NCBI GenBank assembly: GCA_011364925.1
Contig: RDOA01000034.1
Coordinates: forward strand, 1 to 38,575
Origin: Promethearchaeota archaeon
Lineage (GTDB): Archaea; Asgardarchaeota; Lokiarchaeia; Sigyniarchaeales; SOKP01
Reading direction: 5' to 3'
Length of the DNA stretch: 38,575 bases
Position numbers and translations under genes: made by a program. Within the stretch, counting starts at the first letter, position 1. Each line of letters starts with the position of its first letter. The notes beneath the pieces were generated by a model. It was given only the letters and a program-made list of their open reading frames with translations, made no database searches and had not been told where the DNA came from. Positions 16,864 to 25,537 of the stretch are shown here, piece by piece.

Positions 16864-18069
16864 ATGGAAAATGTTGTTAGAAATGCAAAAGAACATTTTG
16901 AAAAACTTGTAACTGAACAATTAGCAAGAATAGAGCGAATGAAAAAAGCAGAGGATTGGGTAGATTATTCTACACTAAAACCTCTTATAATTGGAGTAGC
17001 TCCTGGTGATGGAATCGGTCCAGAGATCACAAAACATGCAGATACGATCCTAAAATTCCTATTGGAAGATGAAGTTCAAAAAGGGAAGATAGAATTCAGA
17101 GACATCGAAGGTTTAACCATAGAGAATAGAGCAAAATTAATGAAAGCTATTCCGGACGAAAGCTTAGAGCAGTTAAAGAAGTGCCATGTTATATTAAAGG
17201 GTCCTACGCACACTCCAAGCTCAGCAGATTTAGCCTCGGGGAAATGGCCAAATCTCGAAAGTGCAAATGTTTCAATGAGAAGAGAACTAGACTTATTTGC
17301 CAATGTTCGTCCAGTGAAGGTACCAGAACAAGGAATTGATTGGATCTTTTTTCGAGAAAATACCGAAGGAGCTTATGTATTGGGTTCAAGGGGTATTAGA
17401 GTTACTGATGACTTAGCCTTTGACTTTTGCGTACATACGAAACAAGGAACAGATCGCATCTTAAGATTAGCTTTTGATTACGCGAAAAAGACAGGACTAA
17501 ATAGAGTTTCACTAGTCACTAAAGCTAATGTAGTTAAAACGACAGATGGAATGTACTTAAACATGGCAAAAGAGATTGCAAAGAATGAATATCCAGAAAT
17601 AAAATTCGATGATTGGTATATTGATATTATGGCCGCAAAATTAATTGACCCAGCACGACAATCAGAGTTTAAAGTTTTCGTTGCACCGAATTTATACGGA
17701 GATATAATTACCGATGAAGCTGCTCAGATTCAAGGTTCTGTTGGCACCGCTGGAAGCGCAAATATAGGGAAACGATATGCTATGTTCGAAGCAATTCATG
17801 GGACTGCTCCTAGAATGGTAGAAACAGGTAGAATTCAATATGCCGACCCAACGAGTATAATAAAGGCTTCAGCTATGCTTTTAAATCATATTGGGTTTGT
17901 AGATAAGGCTAAGAAGCTAGAGATGGCTTTAGACGTATGTGCCATCTATGAAAAGAAACTAGTTATAACAGGCAGAGATACCGGAGTTACAGGAGAAGAA
18001 TATGCGAAGTATATCATGGAAACAATTAAAGATCCAAACTTGGAAGCGAAGTGGAAAAGTTATCAATAA
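16864..18069 (+). CDS. icd: Isocitrate dehydrogenase (beta-decarboxylating dehydrogenase family)
   Basis: This 401-residue protein of the isocitrate/isopropylmalate dehydrogenase family has APGDGIGPEI (46-55), the substrate motif SANVSMRRELDLFANVRP (133-150), FFRENTEGAY (162-171) and FEAIHGTAPRM. The S-x-N-x3-R arrangement (S133, N135, R139) is that of isocitrate rather than isopropylmalate dehydrogenases. In the cofactor loop, R-M stands where NADP-dependent bacterial enzymes have Lys-Tyr, so NAD use is plausible but not proven. It has an extra helical N-terminus of about 35 residues ahead of the fold. Its position after aclBA supports a role in interconverting isocitrate and 2-oxoglutarate, in either direction. 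Confidence 0.88.
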   Translation: MENVVRNAKEHFEKLVTEQLARIERMKKAEDWVDYSTLKPLIIGVAPGDGIGPEITKHADTILKFLLEDEVQKGKIEFRDIEGLTIENRAKLMKAIPDESLEQLKKCHVILKGPTHTPSSADLASGKWPNLESANVSMRRELDLFANVRPVKVPEQGIDWIFFRENTEGAYVLGSRGIRVTDDLAFDFCVHTKQGTDRILRLAFDYAKKTGLNRVSLVTKANVVKTTDGMYLNMAKEIAKNEYPEIKFDDWYIDIMAAKLIDPARQSEFKVFVAPNLYGDIITDEAAQIQGSVGTAGSANIGKRYAMFEAIHGTAPRMVETGRIQYADPTSIIKASAMLLNHIGFVDKAKKLEMALDVCAIYEKKLVITGRDTGVTGEEYAKYIMETIKDPNLEAKWKSYQ

Positions 18070-18220
18070 ATTCTTCTAAATTTTTTATTAATTATTTTTA
18101 AGCATATCTCTTTTATTTTTTTCATCGAGAAATCTCGAATAAATATTAATTGAAGATTTATAACTAATTGAGATAAATATAATTTTATAGAACTTAATTA
18201 AGAATTTTTAAAATAATAAA

Positions 18221-19669
18221 ATGTCTCAATCAGAAATTATTAGCAAAACAGATTCAACTCAAAGATCGCCCCATAAAGAGCGGAAATATTGGGCATGGGC
18301 CATAGGAGGACCTGTTGGTTTGATAATGACAAATTTGTGGGGCAGGATTCAATACTTTTCAGCTCATATCCTTTTAATCCCGCAGCTTACTATTTTCATG
18401 ATTTATCTGATATATTCTACGGTTGATGCATTCAATGATCCATTATTAGGTTATTTGGCAGATCGTACGACTAGATTTACACAGAAATACGGGAAACGAT
18501 TTCCTTGGATAATGTTTGGAAGGATTTTTCAACCAATATTCTTAATCTTATCCTTCATTCCAATTTCTATTGTTTTAAATGATCCAGGTAATTTAACCCT
18601 TTCAATCGTGTGGTTATTAGTAATGATGTGCATTTTTGAGACATTCGGAACAACTGCAGAGATAAATCAATCTGGTTTGTTTCCAGATTTATTCCGAACT
18701 CAAAGTGAACGTGGCAAGGTTATACGAGCAACTCAGATTGTAACCATTATTTTCCAAATTTTAATTACTGCACTTCTCATTCCAATCATTTTGGGAAGAT
18801 TGGGTGGAAAGGATGTTCCTGAAGCGTATTTAGGAACAGCCATTATATCTACAATTATGTTTTACATCATGCTAATTCCATTCTCATATGGTGTATATGA
18901 AAATAAAGAAATTAGAGCATTCAGAGTGAATCTTGATAAACAAAAGAAAAGTTATTCTGCAATTAAGGAAAGTCTCAAAAGAATATTCACGGACAAAAAT
19001 TGGATGGCATACTTGATAATGTTTACCTTATATTCTGTCGCAGGAATTTGCTTTTTGAACGGAATACCTTTTTTCTTGCTTGATGGACTTGGTTATGAAG
19101 TAGATTCTATTCAGACTATCCTTCCAACATTAATTGTTTTAATCATGACTTTCGTAGGCTCCTTAATTTTCATACCATTAGTAAAGAAGTTTGGAACAAA
19201 AAAGTGTGGGATCATAAGTTTAGGGTTGTTTAGCTTGTTTTTCTTATTGCTCTTTTCGATAATCGTCTTACCAGTTGCTCTCTTAAACATTTTATGTATT
19301 TTCGGCGGGTTTGCCTATGGAGGTGTAATTGTAACGGGAATTTACATAGGTGCCGAAGCGATCGATAATGCAGTAATTAAGTCAGGCAAGCGAGAAGAAG
19401 GGTCTTATAATGGTGTTCTAAGGATTTTTACGGCTTATTCATATGCGACACAAACCTTAATTTTTGCGATAGTGTCTTACTTTACAGGTTTTGTTTCTGG
19501 TGACCCCAGTACTTATACTGAAGCGGCATATAATGGATTATTAGTTCAAATTAGTTTAATCCCATTCTTTATAATGCTTATTGGAGCAATAGCATTTGCT
19601 TTGATGTATTCTATAAGCAAAGAAAAAGCGCTTGAAAACACGCAAAAATTAAAAGAAATTGGATTATAA
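18221..19669 (+). CDS. GPH/MelB-type MFS sugar:cation symporter
   Basis: This 482-residue protein has about 12 membrane helices. The N-terminal half carries the glycoside-pentoside-hexuronide family signature: STVDAFNDPLLGYLADRTT followed by KYGKRFPWIMFGR (about 67-105). That family imports sugars, glycosides or related small solutes with H+ or Na+. The cytoplasmic loop between the two halves is basic (about residues 230-262). The ATG at 18221 is preceded by a 150-base AT-rich gap with TATA-like sequence. The esterase gene follows after 54 bases on the same strand, so import followed by ester hydrolysis of the solute is a reasonable guess. The substrate cannot be read from the sequence. Confidence 0.82.
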   Translation: MSQSEIISKTDSTQRSPHKERKYWAWAIGGPVGLIMTNLWGRIQYFSAHILLIPQLTIFMIYLIYSTVDAFNDPLLGYLADRTTRFTQKYGKRFPWIMFGRIFQPIFLILSFIPISIVLNDPGNLTLSIVWLLVMMCIFETFGTTAEINQSGLFPDLFRTQSERGKVIRATQIVTIIFQILITALLIPIILGRLGGKDVPEAYLGTAIISTIMFYIMLIPFSYGVYENKEIRAFRVNLDKQKKSYSAIKESLKRIFTDKNWMAYLIMFTLYSVAGICFLNGIPFFLLDGLGYEVDSIQTILPTLIVLIMTFVGSLIFIPLVKKFGTKKCGIISLGLFSLFFLLLFSIIVLPVALLNILCIFGGFAYGGVIVTGIYIGAEAIDNAVIKSGKREEGSYNGVLRIFTAYSYATQTLIFAIVSYFTGFVSGDPSTYTEAAYNGLLVQISLIPFFIMLIGAIAFALMYSISKEKALENTQKLKEIGL

Positions 19670-19723
19670 GATCACATTATAATTTTTGCTAAATTAATTG
19701 GATTAATAAAATAGTGATTTCTC

Positions 19724-20833
19724 ATGGATGAAATAAAGCAGAATAAAAGATATATTATCGATAATTTCCGAGCAAAAAACTTAGAAGATAATCCCCTAAA
19801 TAGTCCAGTTGATCGTGATTTGCGTATTTATCTACCTCCGGATTATTATGAATCAGATGATACAAAATATCCAGTACTTTATTTTTTACATGGGTATGGT
19901 GGGAATAACCACAATTGGACAATCACATCTCAGTTTGAGAAAGATAGGGTTCTCCCTTTTGAATTAATTCCAAAACAGATACTAAAAAGAATTGATGTAG
20001 ATAGAATCCTTACCTACGAAAAACTAGATGAACTCATTACAAGTGAAGAGTTTACACCATTTATTTTAGTTCAACCCGATGCAAGTCTCCATATACCTAA
20101 TATTAACAACACGAAGAATCTACGGGGTGAACTTGCAACAAAAGGAAGCTATTATGTCAATTCCCCCTTCACTGGAAATTACATGGATTACATAGTCAAT
20201 GATGTTATAGAGCATATGGATTCTAGTTTTAGAACTATAGCCAATAAAGCACACAGAATTTTGATGGGAGGATCAATGGGCGGAGTGGGAACATTAAGGA
20301 TTTGCATAGCACATCCCGAAAAATTCGTAGCGGCAGCAGCTTTAAGTCCGGGAGACTTACATCCTGACTTATTAGATTGGAAGTTCGTGGTACCACTTTT
20401 CAAGGAAATTTTTGGTGATAGAATGAGTCAGGAAATGGGGAAGAAATCGTGGGCCGACATACTAGATACATGTGACCTCGTTTACTCCAAGGATAATCCA
20501 TTGCTTCCAACAATTAAAAGAGATGAGAACGGAAAGGTAGTAAGCCTAAATGGAGATGCTTTGGATAATTGGATGAAGACCAGGATAATTAATTTAATTA
20601 GGGAACGTCCCAATGCACTTAAAGAAATTAAATTATTGATAAATTGTGCGCAGAACGATGAGATGGGTTTGGCAGTCGGAGCTGAACAACTTCACGAAAC
20701 TCTAAATGAATTTGAAATTGCACATCAATTTGAGCTCTATGACGATCCTAAAGCATCATTAACGCCTCACATTTTAGGAATCGGTTATCATATTATTCCA
20801 GCAATGCGTTTTTGTCTTCAATTTATAAAGTAA
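19724..20833 (+). CDS. Putative esterase (esterase D / feruloyl esterase-like alpha/beta hydrolase)
   Basis: This 369-residue alpha/beta hydrolase is of the putative-esterase (PF00756-type) family. DLRIYLPPDYY (32-42) and VLYFLHGYGGNNHNW (51-65) give the start of the fold and the oxyanion segment; the nucleophile elbow is GGSMGGVGT with S184. A candidate catalytic His lies at residue 349 or 356. No signal peptide is visible, so it probably acts inside the cell. It sits 54 bases after the GPH symporter and converges with the SdsA-like gene at 20851. The substrate may be an acyl or sugar ester brought in by the symporter, but this rests only on adjacency. Confidence 0.8.
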   Translation: MDEIKQNKRYIIDNFRAKNLEDNPLNSPVDRDLRIYLPPDYYESDDTKYPVLYFLHGYGGNNHNWTITSQFEKDRVLPFELIPKQILKRIDVDRILTYEKLDELITSEEFTPFILVQPDASLHIPNINNTKNLRGELATKGSYYVNSPFTGNYMDYIVNDVIEHMDSSFRTIANKAHRILMGGSMGGVGTLRICIAHPEKFVAAAALSPGDLHPDLLDWKFVVPLFKEIFGDRMSQEMGKKSWADILDTCDLVYSKDNPLLPTIKRDENGKVVSLNGDALDNWMKTRIINLIRERPNALKEIKLLINCAQNDEMGLAVGAEQLHETLNEFEIAHQFELYDDPKASLTPHILGIGYHIIPAMRFCLQFIK

Positions 20834-20850
20834 AATTAAGAAATGAATTA

Positions 20851-22083
20851 TTAAAGAGTGATATCCTGATTTTTCAAAAATTCTATATCCTTATTCGCAT
20901 AATACACCCAAGCATTTCTAGACATATAACAGTAGTCCATTTCGCCTAGTTTGTGAACCAGCTCGATTCTTAACTTTCTAGCCTCAATATGTTCTGGATT
21001 AGCTTGTAAAAGAACATCAAGTACTTGCAACGATAGTTGAAACTGATTGTGATCACATAACTCTCTCGCTTTGTCAATGATTTTTTGATCATTCCCTATT
21101 AAGTCAAAAATTAATTTAATTACTTTCTTTTCTGGACATGGAATAAGATGTGCTGGATTATCATCAAAATACCCATGATACCATCGATACACATTATAGA
21201 CGAAAAATTCGGGTCTCGAATAGAATTTTTTTAAATAAGGACTTCTCTCAAGATGTTCTGGAATCTTTACCCTATGAATCATTTCTGTAATGTGCATACC
21301 TTCGTTAATGTATTTCACAACCTGATCATGTAATGAACGAATCACTTCGATGTTTGCATCTAGGGCGGCGAGCGCTCTTTTACCTCTATAATAATACGAA
21401 GCACCGTTACAAAAGACATGGTAAGGTTCTTTAGCTCTGATTTTTTCCAAGGCTTTAGCCCAATCTAACGCAAATCTCGTAGGCTTCCAGGGGTTGCCAA
21501 TATTTGGAAAACTCCCAATCATCAAATCACCTATAAATGCTGCATTTAATTCGGGAACGAACACCCATACAATATCGTCCGTTTCAGCTCGTTCTGTATA
21601 AAGCTCAAAAGTTTTATCACCTAAGTTTATTTTCATTTCACCTAAAAAAGTATCTGTAGGATGCACATAATTAGCCTCTCGAGGAATATCTGGCATATTA
21701 AATTGGACAGCAGTAATATGACCTCGATGGGGAGCTAACATTTTATACTTATCAAATCGGTCGGGTAAATATTTATTTGCTATTATTTTGGGATTATCTG
21801 ATATAAAAGCTCTTGCTCCTCCTACGTGATCCCCGTGACCATGAGTATAAATAATATATTTTATTTTGCCCTTGACTTTTTCAAAAGCTTTTCTTCCAGC
21901 AAACTCATTATTTAATGTATCAATCAAGACCACCCCCTCAGTTGTTTCTACCCACGCACAACCTACAATCGTAAGGTTAGCTCTAAAAACATCCTTAATA
22001 GGATTATCAAAATGGGGAACTTGTGGTTCTAATAACCTAAGACCCGTTATTAATTTTTTAGCATCTCTTTCATTTTCGTTCAT
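20851..22083 (-). CDS. SdsA/BDS1-like metallo-beta-lactamase-fold hydrolase (alkyl sulfatase family)
   Basis: This 410-residue protein has an N-terminal metallo-beta-lactamase domain with VVLIDTLNN (51-59) and the metal motif THGHGDHVGG (H81, H83, D85, H86). The region from about 285 to 400 (YNVYRWYHGYFDDNPAHLIP onward, then an alpha-helical part ending SRNAWVYYAN) matches the dimerisation domain of primary alkyl sulfatases such as SdsA1. The classical enzyme is about 650 residues with a sterol-carrier-like C-terminal domain; here that last domain is absent, as in many shorter relatives. The role is thus a dinuclear-metal hydrolase of sulfate or other esters; the substrate is uncertain. GAGATAATC lies just before the ATG on the minus strand. 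It converges with the esterase gene, 17 bases apart. Confidence 0.78.
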   Translation of the reverse strand: MNENERDAKKLITGLRLLEPQVPHFDNPIKDVFRANLTIVGCAWVETTEGVVLIDTLNNEFAGRKAFEKVKGKIKYIIYTHGHGDHVGGARAFISDNPKIIANKYLPDRFDKYKMLAPHRGHITAVQFNMPDIPREANYVHPTDTFLGEMKINLGDKTFELYTERAETDDIVWVFVPELNAAFIGDLMIGSFPNIGNPWKPTRFALDWAKALEKIRAKEPYHVFCNGASYYYRGKRALAALDANIEVIRSLHDQVVKYINEGMHITEMIHRVKIPEHLERSPYLKKFYSRPEFFVYNVYRWYHGYFDDNPAHLIPCPEKKVIKLIFDLIGNDQKIIDKARELCDHNQFQLSLQVLDVLLQANPEHIEARKLRIELVHKLGEMDYCYMSRNAWVYYANKDIEFLKNQDITL

Positions 22084-22252
22084 AATTGATTATCTCTTGA
22101 ATTAGGAATTAATAAAAAGTTTTATTTTTTAGTATCAGAATGAATATCTTATTATAATTTAATATTATAAAAATATAATAATCTCTTAATCATTCTAGAT
22201 GACATCTAAAGTAAAAAAGAAGATTTTTATCTTGATTATGGTGATTTGAAAA

Positions 22253-23068
22253 ATGAAAAAAATTGAAATCAATAGAAAAACCGATATTTTATTAGCAATA
22301 CTCCTTATAATCTACTTAGCAGTTGGAGGGATTTCTAATATCCTTGGAAACCCAAATAACCTAATAGCTAATTTTGCTTTTCTTTTTTTTGTTTTACTCC
22401 ATGGAGTATTACGTTATGGAATCAAAAATTTGGTTGTGTTTTTTATAATTACCTTTGCTATATCTTGGACAACAGAAACTCTCAGTATTGTCTATGGTTT
22501 TCCCTTTGGTAATTATCATTACACCGCCATCTTAGGATTTAAACTTGGTGCGGTTCCTATAATGATTATGATCGCGTATTTTGTTGCTGGATATCTAGCA
22601 TGGACTTTAAGTTCGACATTTTTAGGTAACTATGGAAAAGGTATAGAGAAAAAAAATGTATTTTTTGTTCCTTTTATAGCAGGTTTCATCATGGTAATGT
22701 GGAATTTTTGCTTTGATCCGATAATGTCAACTATCAATGGATCATGGGTATGGGAAGATGGTGGTTACTATTTTGGCGTCCCAGTGTCGAATTATTTTGG
22801 ATGGTTTTTTACCGTATATCTTATATACCAAGTTTATGCATTATATCTCTACAAATTTGTTCCAAATAAAAAATTGGGAGGAAATAAGTCTTTTTGGTAT
22901 TTTCCTGCCATATGTTATTTTGGATTGGCTCTAGGATACTTGATAGGACCGTTTAACCACACAGCTAATCTAGATATTTATTGGTCAATGTTCCTTGCCA
23001 CTGTTTTTACGATGGTTTTTACTGCTGGCCTTAACCTGATTTTAGTACAACGAGCAAAAATCGATTAA
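22253..23068 (+). CDS. CruF-like carotenoid 1,2-hydratase family membrane protein (DUF422)
   Basis: This 271-residue protein has about seven membrane helices and the carotenoid-biosynthesis (DUF422/PF04240) pattern: TTETLSIVYGFPFGNYHYT (about 74-92), LGAVPIMIMIAYFVAGY, WNFCFDPIMSTINGSWVWED (about 146-165) and GGYYFGVPVSNYFGWFFTVY (166-185). Family members such as CruF hydrate a terminal psi-end double bond of bacterioruberin or related C40/C50 carotenoids. GGTGATTTG lies just upstream of the ATG. No phytoene synthase, desaturase or lycopene elongase is in the window, so it is an orphan here; it may act on another isoprenoid. A T-rich stretch follows the stop. Confidence 0.8.
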   Translation: MKKIEINRKTDILLAILLIIYLAVGGISNILGNPNNLIANFAFLFFVLLHGVLRYGIKNLVVFFIITFAISWTTETLSIVYGFPFGNYHYTAILGFKLGAVPIMIMIAYFVAGYLAWTLSSTFLGNYGKGIEKKNVFFVPFIAGFIMVMWNFCFDPIMSTINGSWVWEDGGYYFGVPVSNYFGWFFTVYLIYQVYALYLYKFVPNKKLGGNKSFWYFPAICYFGLALGYLIGPFNHTANLDIYWSMFLATVFTMVFTAGLNLILVQRAKID

Positions 23069-23095
23069 TTTTATTTTTTCTTTTTTCTTAAGAAA
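23069..23095 (+). terminator. T-rich terminator candidate after the CruF-like gene
   Basis: Three T runs (four, six and six T) follow the stop immediately and end in the palindrome TTTCTTAAGAAA. This fits archaeal termination. The rest of the gap to 23342 is AT-rich with no gene that I can support. Confidence 0.4.
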
Positions 23096-23342
23096 GAGAT
23101 TTTACTAAATCGTATTCTTGCCAACGAATATTTTGATCTAGATATTCCTCTAAATGCATATAAATTGAAAATGAGAATTTTTGTAATTAAGGCTGCTCTT
23201 ACAAATTAAATTTCCTTTCTTCTAATAGCTTATTTTGAATTGCTAATTATTACTTTATTTGTTTTAGGTGAAATATGTAAATTATTAATTTCTATGAATT
23301 TAAAACAATAACCTTTTATTCTAGAAGATAGAGAATTATATT

Positions 23343-23675
23343 ATGGCAAACGAGGATGTAATTAATAAAAAAATTGAGGAGATAGAAAAAAAATATAAGG
23401 AAAAGGAAGCTGAAATTCAAGAGCAAATTTCAAGAGAATTCGATTCAACGCTCGACGAGATTCATTCAAAATATGAAAAAGATTTTCGAGATATGGGGGT
23501 TGTTAAAAAAGAAAAAAGAGATTTAAAAGGTCGAATCTCTGAGTTAAAATATATTTTAAAAATATTCAAAAAAGAGATTTCAATTTTAACCAAGAATAAA
23601 AAGAAAAAACTAAAACAACAATTAAAAGAATTAGAAACAGAGAAAGAGACAGAAATCTCAAAATTGAAAGAGTAA
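23343..23675 (+). CDS. Small charged coiled-coil protein
   Basis: This 110-residue protein is almost entirely Lys/Glu-rich helix (MANEDVINKKIEEIEKKY at the start, KKKLKQQLKELETEKETE near the end) with regular hydrophobic spacing, broken near residue 53 by DMGVVKKEK. That predicts two coiled-coil segments with a turn, soluble and without catalytic motifs. It has its own AT-rich upstream region of about 270 bases and stands alone. I do not recognise a family; structural or nucleic-acid-associated roles are possible but unsupported. Confidence 0.6.
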   Translation: MANEDVINKKIEEIEKKYKEKEAEIQEQISREFDSTLDEIHSKYEKDFRDMGVVKKEKRDLKGRISELKYILKIFKKEISILTKNKKKKLKQQLKELETEKETEISKLKE

Positions 23676-23819
23676 CTATATTTGAAGTGAATAGAATATA
23701 GCTACTTTATAATATTCAACTTCTTCTTAATTTATTACTTCTCATTTCTTTATATTGAAGTATTTAGGCGGTTATTATTCTTATATTATATGCAAATATA
23801 ATATGAGAAATTTACACTA

Positions 23820-23960
23820 ATATTTTTTATAATTTTTTAGGCATTAGTTTAAATATTATAATGTTTGGGATTGAAAATTTAACCAAATTATCCTCATTTC
23901 TTCATATTTTTTTTATAGTTTTTTATGCATTTGTTTATATATTTTCTTTGGGTTAGATTG
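23820..23960 (+). repeat. Imperfect tandem duplication of a promoter-like segment
   Basis: Within the 311-base gap 23676-23986, two copies of a segment of about 55 bases occur at 23820-23873 and 23904-23960. Both run ATATTTTTT, TTTTTTA, GCATT, GTTTA with a TATA-like AATATT or TATATATT, TTTGGG, and end GATTG. The second lies 27 bases before the ATG of the PH-domain gene and its TTTATATAT element (about 23932-23940) is well placed as a TATA box. The first copy would then be a spare or alternative promoter. The remaining gap shows no gene. Confidence 0.5.
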
Positions 23961-23986
23961 TTAAAGAATAAAGGTGGATTAAAATA

Positions 23987-24349
23987 ATGTCAGGAACAGT
24001 TAAATTTGAAAAGCAAGATCTTATTTTTGAATTGCACGGAGTTGATGCAATACTTAGTATCAAAAGGAATATAAAAGTTCCTCTTAAACATATAACTTCT
24101 GTATCAACTGAACACGTAACTCTGGAACCAAAACTCCAGATGAGGTTAGTTGGTACTCGACTTCCAACGATTGTTAAGGATGGAAGATTTCTAACTTCTG
24201 AAGGTTTGATGTTTTTTGAAATGCATGACCCTGATAAATGTATTACAGTCTCTCTAAATCATGAACATTATAAGAAGATTGTTTTTGAAGTGGACGATAA
24301 GGAAGCTGTGGCAAAAAAAATCAATAATGCATTAAATCATCATCCATAA
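23987..24349 (+). CDS. Small bacterial-type PH-domain protein
   Basis: This 120-residue protein fits the single-domain bacterial/archaeal PH-like fold: IKVPLKHITSVSTEHV (about 29-44), MRLVGTRLPTIVKDG (52-66), EGLMFFEMHDPDKCI (about 72-86) and a closing helix with VDDKEAVAKKI (102-112). The pattern matches small actinobacterial-type PH proteins of similar length. Such domains bind proteins or lipids; no enzyme residues are present. AAAGGTGGATT about ten bases before the ATG is a good Shine-Dalgarno. The alpha/beta hydrolase gene starts 23 bases after its stop, so the two are probably one transcript. Confidence 0.65.
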   Translation: MSGTVKFEKQDLIFELHGVDAILSIKRNIKVPLKHITSVSTEHVTLEPKLQMRLVGTRLPTIVKDGRFLTSEGLMFFEMHDPDKCITVSLNHEHYKKIVFEVDDKEAVAKKINNALNHHP

Positions 24350-24372
24350 AATAAATTTGGGTTGAAATAGGT

Positions 24373-25398
24373 ATGGAATCTGAAGTTAGTTTCGTGAATG
24401 GAACCATCAATTTAGCAGGGACCTTGACTATTCCCAATACATCCGTAGAAAAATTTCCAGCTTTCGTGTTTGTGCATGGATCTGGTCCGAACGATAGAGA
24501 TGAGAATCCAGATTTATCACTTATGTCTCCGAACGATAAAGAAAAGCTTATACAGACATTGAAAAGTTTCAACTTGGAAGTAAGTCAATTTAAGCTTAAT
24601 GTATTCAACGAGATGTCAGATTATCTTGTAAAAAAAGGCTTTGCTGTATTGCGTTATGACAAGAGAGGAATCGGTAAAAGCGAAGGTGATTACTCAACAG
24701 CCGGTTTCAAAGATCTCATATCTGACGCTCATGCTGCAATCAAATTTTTAAGAAGTAAGCCAGAGATAAATCCTTCGAAAATTATTGTATTAGGACATAG
24801 TGAAGGTGGAATCATCGGTCCTGTTTTGTGTGTAGAGGATCCTACTATTGCTGCACTTGTTATTTGTGCTGGAACAAGTCAGAAACTTGACGATATCATG
24901 CTACAACAAGCAAAATACACCAGAGAAATGCTCAAAAGGTTAACGCAAGAACAAAAAGAGAAATTAGGAGTTAAAGATACTCCCGATCCAGTGGAAGTAA
25001 TAGAAAAGTTGATTGAGAAGGTTAAACATGGCGATGAATATGTGGAAGTCGGAGGACATAAAGTTTATGCTAAATGGTTTCGTGAGCATTTTGCACATGA
25101 TCCTTTAGAGACAATTAAGCAAGTGAAATGTCCCGTATTGATTGTGCAAGGTGAAAAAGATTTTCAAGTTCCTTTCAGCAACGCATTAGCCCTTAGAGAT
25201 GCGTTAGAAAAGTCAGGAAATAATAATGTAAGGCTGATGCTGTTCCCGAATATTGATCATCTATTAAAATTTGAGCCGGGTCAATCCAGTCAATTAAAAT
25301 ATATAAGTAAAATGAACAGAGAAGTTGAACCACTAATCCTCAAAAGCATAGCCGGCTGGACAGAGTCAGTGTTGGTTAAAAATGGGAGTATGCACTAA
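24373..25398 (+). CDS. Alpha/beta hydrolase (acyl-peptidase/esterase-like)
   Basis: This 341-residue serine hydrolase has VFVHGSGPNDRDENP (32-46) as oxyanion region, LRYDKRGIGKSEGDY (93-107), the nucleophile elbow LGHSEGGIIGP with S143, the acid region VQGEKDFQVP (about 257-266) and the His region NIDHLLKFEPG. The early HGSGPxDRDE and YDKRGxGxS wording is typical of a large family of uncharacterised dienelactone-hydrolase-like esterases. No signal peptide is seen. It follows the PH-domain gene by 23 bases. The substrate is unknown. Confidence 0.85.
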   Translation: MESEVSFVNGTINLAGTLTIPNTSVEKFPAFVFVHGSGPNDRDENPDLSLMSPNDKEKLIQTLKSFNLEVSQFKLNVFNEMSDYLVKKGFAVLRYDKRGIGKSEGDYSTAGFKDLISDAHAAIKFLRSKPEINPSKIIVLGHSEGGIIGPVLCVEDPTIAALVICAGTSQKLDDIMLQQAKYTREMLKRLTQEQKEKLGVKDTPDPVEVIEKLIEKVKHGDEYVEVGGHKVYAKWFREHFAHDPLETIKQVKCPVLIVQGEKDFQVPFSNALALRDALEKSGNNNVRLMLFPNIDHLLKFEPGQSSQLKYISKMNREVEPLILKSIAGWTESVLVKNGSMH

Positions 25399-25537
25399 TA
25401 TTTCTGAGCGAATGTGCTTTCCAAATAAAATTTAAGCCAAAACAAAACACCAATCAATTTTAAATATAAAAAGAACTCGGTAGCTTACTTATTATTCTTC
25501 GCTTATTCTCTTCTTTTTTCAATCATCGAATAGAATT

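Noticed and set aside
21866-22105. Plus-strand frame opposite the start of the SdsA-like gene
   Set aside because: It lies antisense to conserved metallo-beta-lactamase sequence and its translation has no family features.
22140-22200. Very AT-rich stretch as a replication origin
   Set aside because: AT richness is general in the intergenic regions here, and no repeated origin boxes or Orc1/Cdc6 gene is nearby.
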